Shown: in pieces, positions 14,538-20,602 of the stretch
Layout: the number at the start of each line of letters is the position of its first letter
Position numbering within the stretch: the stretch's first letter is position 1
Assembly: GCA_015663855.1 (NCBI GenBank)
Contig: DQRJ01000139.1
Location: 1 to 20,602, forward strand
Reading direction: 5' to 3'
DNA length: 20,602 bases
DNA from: Flavobacteriales bacterium
GTDB taxonomy: Bacteria; Bacteroidota; Bacteroidia; Flavobacteriales_D; Sanyastnellaceae
Program-made: the position numbers and the translations under genes
Notes under the pieces: generated by a model
Databases searched by the model: none
What the model was told of the DNA's origin: nothing
What the model saw: the letters and a program-made list of their open reading frames with translations, nothing else

Positions 14538-14553
14538 CCGGAGCTTATTCCGG
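14538..14553 (+). other. Hairpin in the fbp leader
   Basis: CCGGA (14538-14542) and TCCGG (14549-14553) form a 5-bp GC-rich stem with a 6-nt loop, 27 bp before the fbp ATG, with no U-tract. With the palindrome at 14487-14502 it makes the rsmA-fbp intergenic region unusually structured for this window. Confidence 0.3.
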
Positions 14554-14580
14554 TAATACGACTTCAAAAAAGGACTTGAA

Positions 14581-15612
14581 ATGAGCAAGGCCAAAACATT
14601 TGGGGAGTTTATTATGGATGGCCAAGCGGCCTTCCCTTTCGTGTCTGGGCAACTAACTCGCCTCATAACAGATATCGGAGTGGCGTCAAAAATCGTCAAT
14701 CACCAAGTAAATCGAGCGGGTCTCGCAGGGATTCTCGGTGAAGCTGGATCTACAAACATTCAAGACGAAGCTCAGCAAAAACTCGACGTTTATGCCGACA
14801 CTACTTTCAATCGAATTCTCGCAGCAGGCGGTTCCGTTGCCGGAATCGGTTCTGAGGAACAAGAAGCGCCGATAATTTGTGGTGACGAAGGTCGCAAAGG
14901 GAAGTATATCGTTCTGATAGACCCGTTAGATGGTAGCTCCAACGTGGATGTAAACGTGAGTATCGGTACGATTTTCAGCATCCACCGCCGCATAACGCCT
15001 ATGGGTGAGCCGATTTCGGATAAGGATTTCCTTCAGCCAGGTGTAAACCAAATTGCTTCTGGTTACATCCTATACGGCTCTTCTACTATGCTTGTTTACA
15101 CAACGGGTTCTGGTGTAAACGGATTTACTCTCGACCCTGCTGTAGGCGAGTTCTTCCTTTCTCATCCCGCTATGGAATTCCCTGAGAGAGGTCGTATCTA
15201 CTCTGTAAACGACGCTCTTCTCGGAAAATGTTCTCTTCCCTCCCGTCTTTTTGTCGATGGTTGTCGCGAAACGAGAGGCGCTCGATTTAGAGCTCGTTAT
15301 ATCGGTTCCCTCGTAGCTGACTTCCACCGGAATCTCATCCACGGAGGAATCTATCTCTACCCTTCCCTAGCGAAAAAACCACTAGGAAAACTTCGCCTCC
15401 TATACGAGTGTGCCCCACTAGCTTTCATCGCAGAACAAGCAGGAGGAATGGCTCTCGATGACGAGGGCAGAGTGATGGACAGAGTCCCTACTGAACTCCA
15501 TGAAAGAAGTCCATACTACGTCGGGAATCGCAACCTCATCCAGGCATTTATGGCTTGCCAATTAGCTGAGAGAAATCCTTCAATGGATACTCCCCCGAAG
15601 CGAGATAAGTAA
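14581..15612 (+). CDS. fbp: Class I fructose-1,6-bisphosphatase
   Basis: Fbp hydrolyses fructose 1,6-bisphosphate to fructose 6-phosphate, the committed step of gluconeogenesis. The 343-residue protein carries the metal-binding signature DPLDGSSNVDVNVSIGTIF (residues 114-132), with E92/E93 in GIGSEEQ and D102/E103 in GDEG nearby as metal ligands. The substrate-binding block RYIGSLVADFHRN (239-251) and KLRLLYECAPLAFIAEQAGG (270-289) are both present. All core residues look intact. The start ATG 14581 gives SKAKTFGEFI, which fits the family N-terminus. It is followed by mfd within 17-29 bp. Confidence 0.97.
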   Translation: MSKAKTFGEFIMDGQAAFPFVSGQLTRLITDIGVASKIVNHQVNRAGLAGILGEAGSTNIQDEAQQKLDVYADTTFNRILAAGGSVAGIGSEEQEAPIICGDEGRKGKYIVLIDPLDGSSNVDVNVSIGTIFSIHRRITPMGEPISDKDFLQPGVNQIASGYILYGSSTMLVYTTGSGVNGFTLDPAVGEFFLSHPAMEFPERGRIYSVNDALLGKCSLPSRLFVDGCRETRGARFRARYIGSLVADFHRNLIHGGIYLYPSLAKKPLGKLRLLYECAPLAFIAEQAGGMALDDEGRVMDRVPTELHERSPYYVGNRNLIQAFMACQLAERNPSMDTPPKRDK

Positions 15613-15615
15613 CCC

Positions 15616-15623
15616 TATCTTTA
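15616..15623 (+). promoter_or_regulatory. Possible -7 element of mfd
   Basis: TATCTTTA differs from TAnnTTTG only in the last base. It lies 3 bp after the fbp stop codon, 6 nt before the GTG at 15630 and 18 nt before the ATG at 15642. If used, transcription would begin near 15628-15630, giving either a leaderless GTG start or a short leader before the ATG. Confidence 0.35.
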
Positions 15624-15641
15624 ACGTCCGTGAAAAGCTCT

Positions 15642-18600
15642 ATGAGACCGGACGACTTATTAAATTTCTACCGCCGCGATTCGCGGACCGGGACGATATT
15701 GGGTGCGCTCGAAAATCGCGGGACGAAAATTGAACTTAGGGGCGTGGTCGGATCGTCGCTTGCGCTCATAGCCGCGGGCGTTTTCGAACGAGAATTTGAG
15801 CTTTCTAAAGAAAAGGGAGGAGCGTTGAGACATCACGTTTTCGTACTTGATGATAAAGAGCAGGCGGCTTATTTCATGAACGACCTCGAACAGGTTTTAG
15901 TAGAAAATCCGAGGCCGACATTCTTGTTTCCGAGGTCTGCGCGTGTGCCGTACCAAGAGGAAGTGACCGAGAATGCAAATATCGCAATGAGGGCGGAGGT
16001 GCTTAACGAAATAAATGGAGGTCGCGAGGGGTGTGTTATTGTAAGCTATCCCGGAGCTATGAGTGAGCAAGTAATCACGCAAAAGGAGCTTAGTGCGCAG
16101 ACCTTTTCGATAAGCGTGGGCGATAATTTCACCCTAGATTTCCTCGACGAAGTGTTTTTAGAGTACGGATTTGATAAGGTTGACTTCGTGTACGAGCCTG
16201 GACAATACGCTATGCGTGGAGGTATTGTCGATGTGTTTAGCTTTTCGTTTGATCATCCATATAGAATTGAGTTTTTCGGAGAGGAAATTGAGAGCATTCG
16301 AAAGTTCGACCCCGTTACTCAGCTCAGTGTAAACAAACTCACTCGTGCTACCATCGTTCCTAACGTGGGTAGTAACACCGCGAAATCCCTTCACGAAAAT
16401 CAAGAGCCGTTCTTTAGCTTCATCCCTTCGAAATCTGTGGTTTGGATGACCGATGTGAAAAGCTGTGAACTAGGGTTAGAAAAGGAACTCGAAAAAGCTA
16501 CGGCTCATTACGAAAGGCTCGAAGGCGAAACGAAGAGAACTCCCCCAGAGGAACTCTATCTAGACCCCACAGTTTTTAAGGGACTCATAGAAGATTTTTC
16601 CGTGATAGAATTTCAAGGAGGTAAGAGCTTCCCTGACCGCTTAACTGTCGAGTTTGGAATGACAGAGCAGCCCGCTTTTAATAAGCACTTCGATATGATA
16701 GCTACGAATCTGATCGCAAATAACAGGAACGGTTACGTGAACGTTATTGTATCGGGCCAAGCAACACAATTAGAACGCCTTCACGACATCTTCACGGATA
16801 GACAAGATGAGAATGGGGAGAAGTGTCCTGACGTGCCTTACACTCCAATTCCTATGGAGTTGAGTGCAGGATTTGTAGATAAGGATTTGAAGGTTTTGGT
16901 ATATACTGATCACCAACTTTTTGATAGATACCACAGATTTCGTCTGAAGGATGGTTTTAGAAAAAGTAAAGAGGCGCTGACGATTAAAGAGCTTATGGCA
17001 CTTGAGGTGGGTGATTTTGTGGTGCATATTGATCATGGAATTGGGGAGTTTAGTGGGCTTCATAAAATTGAAGTGAATGGGAAAGAGCAGGAAGCTATCC
17101 GGCTTTCGTATAAAGGCGGCGACGTGCTTTATGTGAGTATTCACTCTCTTCACCGCATCTCGAAATTCACCTCGAAAGAGGGTACTAAGCCGTCTGTAAA
17201 TAAGCTCGGCTCCGCTACATGGGCGAAAACGAAAGCAAAAACGAAGAGTCGTGTCAAGCAAATTGCATACGATTTACTTCAGCTCTACGCGAAAAGAAAA
17301 GCCGCCGAGGGATTTGCCTTTACGCCCGATAGCTACCTCCAACACGAGCTCGAAGCGAGCTTTATGTTCGAAGACACCCCAGACCAAAACACCGCTACTA
17401 AAGCCGTTAAAGAGGATATGGAAAAAGTCGTTCCTATGGACAGACTAATTTGTGGAGATGTGGGATTTGGAAAAACCGAGGTGGCGATTCGAGCCGCTTT
17501 CAAAGCCGCTACGGACGGGAAGCAGGTCGCAATGCTCGTCCCTACGACCATTCTATCTATGCAACACGCGAGGAGTTTTACGAGGAGATTGAACGATTTC
17601 CCCGTCACGGTGGATTATATAAATCGATTTAAGACCGGTAAAGCCCTGAGTGAAACTTTAGCAAAGGTGAAATCTGGCGAGGTGGATATTCTAATCGGGA
17701 CCCATGCTATAGTTGGAAAAAGGGTGGAATTTAAGGATTTAGGACTTCTTATTGTTGATGAAGAACAGAAGTTCGGAGTTGGTGTCAAGGACAAGCTAAA
17801 GACGATAAGGGCGAATGTGGATACTCTCACTCTCACGGCAACTCCCATTCCGAGGACCCTCCAGTTTTCGTTAATGGGGGCACGAGATTTGAGCATTATT
17901 CGAACTGCGCCGCCGAACCGTCATCCTATTGAAACGATTTTAACATCGTTCAATGAAGATATGATCCGAGACGCTATCAGCTATGAGGTGAGTCGTGGTG
18001 GTCAGGTTTATTTCGTCCATAATCGTGTCGCAAATATTAAGGATGTGGCCGGTATTATCCAGCGTCTATGTCCCGACGTGCGTGTCGGTATAGGTCATGG
18101 CCAAATGGATGGCAAATCCCTCGAAAATGTTATGGCGGTCTTTATCGAAGGTGGCTACGATGTCTTAATCGCTACCACCATTATCGAAAGTGGTATCGAC
18201 ATTAGTAATGCGAATACGATCTTGATTAACGACGCGCATAAGTTTGGTCTGAGCGACCTCCATCAACTTCGTGGTCGAGTGGGACGCTCGAATCGCAAGG
18301 CGTTTTGTTATCTGATGTCCCCGCCATTAAGTTCTTTACCAGATGAGTCCCGCAAGAGGATGCAGGCGCTCGAGCAGTTTAGTGATCTGGGGAGTGGGGT
18401 CCAAATCGCAATGCGAGACCTTGACATCCGTGGAGCTGGCGACCTCCTTGGAGCCGAGCAAAGTGGGTTTATTTCAGACATCGGATTCGATATGTATCAA
18501 CGCATTTTAGCCGATGCCGTCAGGGAACTCAAGGAGGTACAGTTTAATGAACTTTTCGAAGAAGAGAGGAGAGAGACGGGTAAATATGTGGAGGAAACCA

Positions 18601-19169
18601 TCCTAGAAACGGACTTCTCAATACTAATTCCAGACAATTATATTAGCGATATCCCCGAACGTATCACGTTATATCGTGAACTCGACGGCCTAGATACCGA
18701 GCACGACTTAGAGGAGTTTAAGGTGAAACTCGAAGATCGGTTTGGCCCCATGCCTAACGAAACGGAGGAGTTACTCATGACCATGAGATTAAGGTGGGTC
18801 TCCCGCATCCTCGGAATGGAAAAAGTCATTCTCAAATCCGGAAAAATCATAGCAGCATTTGTAAGCGAAGAGGAAAGCCCTTATTTCCAGGGTCCGATGT
18901 TCGCCCGAGTTCTCAACTACCTCAAGCACAATACTCGTAACACCAGTATGTACCAAAGAAACGGCGCCCTTCGCCTTCGCATAGAAAACGTTAACAATAT
19001 CAGATTAGCTCTCGGCATTTTTGAGGATATGGCTGGAATGACTGCATCTGAAGCCGCCGATATGACGAGCGGAAGAAAAGCCGCGGAAGAAGCTCGAAAA
19101 CGCGCTAAAGAGTCGAAAAATGCGCAAAAACACCTCGAAAACGACGTAAAACGTCAAAAAAACGACTAA
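15642..19169 (+). CDS. mfd: Transcription-repair coupling factor Mfd
   Basis: Mfd removes RNA polymerase stalled at DNA lesions and recruits UvrA for nucleotide excision repair. ATG 15642 is preferred because MRPDDLLNFYRRD fits the family N-terminus. An in-frame GTG at 15630 would add four residues, giving 1,179. Numbered from that GTG, the UvrB-like N-terminal module includes PRSARVPYQEE and ends around residue 350. The RNA polymerase-interacting (CarD-like) domain contains GDFVVHIDHGIGEFSGL (~residues 462-478). The RecG-type motor has Walker A GDVGFGKT (609-616), the DEEQ box (710-713), TATPIPRTLQ, TTIIESGIDI and QLRGRVGRS. The TRCF C-terminal domain follows, then a Lys/Arg-rich tail. The frame is intact throughout. 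truB starts 11 bp downstream, so co-transcription is likely. Confidence 0.97.
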   Translation: MRPDDLLNFYRRDSRTGTILGALENRGTKIELRGVVGSSLALIAAGVFEREFELSKEKGGALRHHVFVLDDKEQAAYFMNDLEQVLVENPRPTFLFPRSARVPYQEEVTENANIAMRAEVLNEINGGREGCVIVSYPGAMSEQVITQKELSAQTFSISVGDNFTLDFLDEVFLEYGFDKVDFVYEPGQYAMRGGIVDVFSFSFDHPYRIEFFGEEIESIRKFDPVTQLSVNKLTRATIVPNVGSNTAKSLHENQEPFFSFIPSKSVVWMTDVKSCELGLEKELEKATAHYERLEGETKRTPPEELYLDPTVFKGLIEDFSVIEFQGGKSFPDRLTVEFGMTEQPAFNKHFDMIATNLIANNRNGYVNVIVSGQATQLERLHDIFTDRQDENGEKCPDVPYTPIPMELSAGFVDKDLKVLVYTDHQLFDRYHRFRLKDGFRKSKEALTIKELMALEVGDFVVHIDHGIGEFSGLHKIEVNGKEQEAIRLSYKGGDVLYVSIHSLHRISKFTSKEGTKPSVNKLGSATWAKTKAKTKSRVKQIAYDLLQLYAKRKAAEGFAFTPDSYLQHELEASFMFEDTPDQNTATKAVKEDMEKVVPMDRLICGDVGFGKTEVAIRAAFKAATDGKQVAMLVPTTILSMQHARSFTRRLNDFPVTVDYINRFKTGKALSETLAKVKSGEVDILIGTHAIVGKRVEFKDLGLLIVDEEQKFGVGVKDKLKTIRANVDTLTLTATPIPRTLQFSLMGARDLSIIRTAPPNRHPIETILTSFNEDMIRDAISYEVSRGGQVYFVHNRVANIKDVAGIIQRLCPDVRVGIGHGQMDGKSLENVMAVFIEGGYDVLIATTIIESGIDISNANTILINDAHKFGLSDLHQLRGRVGRSNRKAFCYLMSPPLSSLPDESRKRMQALEQFSDLGSGVQIAMRDLDIRGAGDLLGAEQSGFISDIGFDMYQRILADAVRELKEVQFNELFEEERRETGKYVEETILETDFSILIPDNYISDIPERITLYRELDGLDTEHDLEEFKVKLEDRFGPMPNETEELLMTMRLRWVSRILGMEKVILKSGKIIAAFVSEEESPYFQGPMFARVLNYLKHNTRNTSMYQRNGALRLRIENVNNIRLALGIFEDMAGMTASEAADMTSGRKAAEEARKRAKESKNAQKHLENDVKRQKND

Positions 19170-19180
19170 AACGACCTAAA

Positions 19181-19963
19181 ATGCCCGAAAACAACTTTAA
19201 TTCTTTGGACGATTTTTTAGACGGTCAGGTGCTTGTGATAGACAAACCCCTTACCTGGACGAGTTTCGATGTCGTAAATAAAGTTCGCGGGACAATCAGA
19301 CACACCTTCAATATCAAGAAGATAAAGGTCGGGCACGCAGGCACGCTAGACCCGTTAGCGACTGGCGTTTTGGTGATTTGTACTGGCAGAAAAACGAAGA
19401 CCCTTGACCTTCTCCAAGCCGAACGAAAAACCTACACCGGCACCATCCGCCTCGGTGTCACTACCCCTTCATACGACGCCGAAACAGAAATCGACAACTG
19501 GGGCGACCCTACCATAATTAAAGCCATCACTCCTGAAATTATCGAGCGCGCCGCCTCAGAATTGACCGGTGAATTAGACCAAATGCCTCCTCAATTCAGT
19601 GCAAAGAAAGTTGACGGAATAACAGCCTATAAAGCTGCTCGTCAGGGAAAAACCATCGTCTTAAAAACCAAACTAGTTACTGTCAATTCCTTCGACATTA
19701 CCTCGAACGATACCATAGCTATCTCAAAAGCAGATGATGACAGCGAATTCAAAGTGATTGACGTTGAGTTCGAAGTGGTTTGTTCTAAGGGCACGTATAT
19801 CAGGTCGCTTGCTCACGACTTAGGAAAAGCCCTAGGCGTGGGAGGCACATTGACGGCATTACGACGCACTCGAAGCGGGGATTTCACCTCCGAAAACGCA
19901 TGGGAATTGGACGAATTGCTCGATGCTGTCAAGCAAGCTGGTGATGCTGGAAAAAATGAGTGA
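19181..19963 (+). CDS. truB: tRNA pseudouridine-55 synthase TruB
   Basis: TruB converts U55 in the T-loop of almost all tRNAs to pseudouridine. The 260-residue protein has GHAGTLDPLATGVLV (residues 51-65) with the catalytic aspartate D57. LDQMPPQFSAKKVDGITAYKAAR is the next conserved block. CSKGTYIRSLAHDLG is the family's C-terminal signature with the arginine that holds the phosphate. The bases before the ATG are A-rich with no Shine-Dalgarno sequence. It lies 11 bp after mfd. The next gene, queA, is also a tRNA modification gene but has its own likely promoter. Confidence 0.97.
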   Translation: MPENNFNSLDDFLDGQVLVIDKPLTWTSFDVVNKVRGTIRHTFNIKKIKVGHAGTLDPLATGVLVICTGRKTKTLDLLQAERKTYTGTIRLGVTTPSYDAETEIDNWGDPTIIKAITPEIIERAASELTGELDQMPPQFSAKKVDGITAYKAARQGKTIVLKTKLVTVNSFDITSNDTIAISKADDDSEFKVIDVEFEVVCSKGTYIRSLAHDLGKALGVGGTLTALRRTRSGDFTSENAWELDELLDAVKQAGDAGKNE

Positions 19964-19969
19964 AAACAC

Positions 19970-20000
19970 TTGACTTGCATGGTGTTTTTGATTAGATTCG
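19970..20000 (+). promoter_or_regulatory. Candidate queA promoter
   Basis: TTG (19970-19972), a 20-bp spacer and TAGATTCG (19993-20000) fit the Bacteroidota -33/-7 pair with one mismatch. The same bases also read as an E. coli-type promoter: TTGACT (19970-19975), a 17-bp spacer and TAGATT (19993-19998). The leader to the ATG at 20037 would be about 30 nt. It begins 7 bp after the truB stop codon. Confidence 0.55.
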
Positions 20001-20036
20001 CGCGCTCAGAAATTGCCCCTAAAAAACACTACTCGT

Positions 20037-20602
20037 ATGGCTGCTCAAAGAATGAAACTTTCGCATTTTAAATTCGATCTCCCGACCGAACAAATTGCGC
20101 AATACCCACTTGATAATCGCGACGATAGCCGCATGATGGTTGTTGATAGAAAGACTGGAAAGTTTGAGCACAAAATGTTCAAGGACATTATCGGGATGTT
20201 CGACGAGGGTGATGTTTTCGTTGCAAACGACACGAAAGTTTTCCCTGCTCGTCTATACGGCAACAAAGAGAAGACTGGAGCGGTTATAGAGGTGTTTCTT
20301 CTTCGCGAATTGAACGAGGAGAGCATGCTTTGGGATGTTTTGGTAGATCCGGCACGTAAGATCCGTATTGGAAATAAGCTATACTTCGGCGAAAACGACG
20401 AGCTTATAGCAGAAGTTATCGATAACACTACTTCTCGCGGACGTACTTTAAGATTCCTCTTTGACGGACCTAAATCCGAGTTTATGAAGAAGATCGTAGA
20501 GCTAGGTGAGACTCCTCTCCCACGTTATATCGACAGAGGAACGGAGGATATCGATATCGAACGCTTCCAAACCATTTACGCTAAAACCGAAGGAGCTGTT
20601 GC
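20037..20602 (+). CDS. queA: S-adenosylmethionine:tRNA ribosyltransferase-isomerase QueA (partial, C-terminus beyond window)
   Basis: QueA transfers the ribosyl part of S-adenosylmethionine to preQ1 in tRNA, forming epoxyqueuosine, the penultimate queuosine step. 188 codons are present of roughly 350. Family blocks are KLSHFKFDLPTEQIAQYP, EGDVFVANDTKVFPARLYG, GAVIEVFLLREL, WDVLVDPARKIRIG and TTSRGRTLRF, and ETPLPRYI near the window end. The ATG at 20037 gives MAAQRMKLSHF; the internal ATG at 20052 (MKLSHF) matches the usual family start, so either may be right. Its presence means the organism makes queuosine, at least from preQ1 onwards. Confidence 0.96.
   Translation, partial: MAAQRMKLSHFKFDLPTEQIAQYPLDNRDDSRMMVVDRKTGKFEHKMFKDIIGMFDEGDVFVANDTKVFPARLYGNKEKTGAVIEVFLLRELNEESMLWDVLVDPARKIRIGNKLYFGENDELIAEVIDNTTSRGRTLRFLFDGPKSEFMKKIVELGETPLPRYIDRGTEDIDIERFQTIYAKTEGAV

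Noticed and set aside
16770..17261. 163-codon open frame antisense inside mfd
   Set aside because: Lies opposite the intact conserved Mfd frame, including the RNA polymerase-interacting domain; composition is that of a shadow frame.
20001..20036. preQ1 riboswitch in the queA leader (A-rich stretch CCCCTAAAAAACAC)
   Set aside because: The A-rich tail resembles a preQ1-I aptamer, but no upstream AGGGG-type partner exists to form the P1 stem, so the fold cannot be drawn.

Overview
The window is a stretch of core chromosome from a member of the Bacteroidota, most likely a Flavobacteriales-type lineage. Four things point there. SecA and SerS carry Bacteroidota-style insertions and termini. The class Ia ribonucleotide reductase is of the eukaryote-like type found in this phylum. 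Promoters match the Bacteroidota -33 TTG / -7 TAnnTTTG pattern. No start codon has a convincing Shine-Dalgarno sequence. I cannot name a genus.

Layout. Positions 1-2444 (minus) hold the first ~814 codons of secA, cut by the window edge. A 324-bp divergent intergenic region follows, with a promoter on each side, a 12-bp direct repeat, a palindrome and a leader hairpin. Then come nrdB and nrdA (plus), the two subunits of an aerobic class I ribonucleotide reductase. Convergent to nrdA, on the minus strand, is a two-gene unit: a small heavy-metal-associated (HMA) lipoprotein translationally coupled to ctaA (heme A synthase). A 67-bp divergent spacer leads to an EamA-family transporter. Next is the rplU-rpmA ribosomal operon (L21, L27), closed by a textbook intrinsic terminator.

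From 9.6 to 14.4 kb a tightly packed unit runs serS - lipoprotein - exported TPR protein - DUF4286 - rsmA, with 1-4 nt overlaps at the last three junctions. A 143-bp intergenic region with two copies of a palindromic 12-mer precedes fbp (class I fructose-1,6-bisphosphatase). mfd (transcription-repair coupling factor), truB (tRNA pseudouridine-55 synthase) and the 5' part of queA (queuosine synthesis) follow, all on the plus strand.

How the genes relate. Most are housekeeping: protein export (SecA), dNTP supply (NrdAB), respiratory heme a (CtaA, with a possible copper partner), ribosome and tRNA (RplU, RpmA, SerS, RsmA, TruB, QueA), gluconeogenesis (Fbp) and DNA repair (Mfd). I see no mobile element, CRISPR array, prophage, defence island, tRNA or rRNA. 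I did not find a clear-cut undescribed system. The best candidates for something under-described are the coupled exported lipoprotein/TPR/DUF4286 genes between serS and rsmA, the HMA-lipoprotein/CtaA pair with a CxxxC metal site, promoters lying 4 nt from the start codon (probable leaderless mRNAs), and the tandem operator-like palindromes before fbp.
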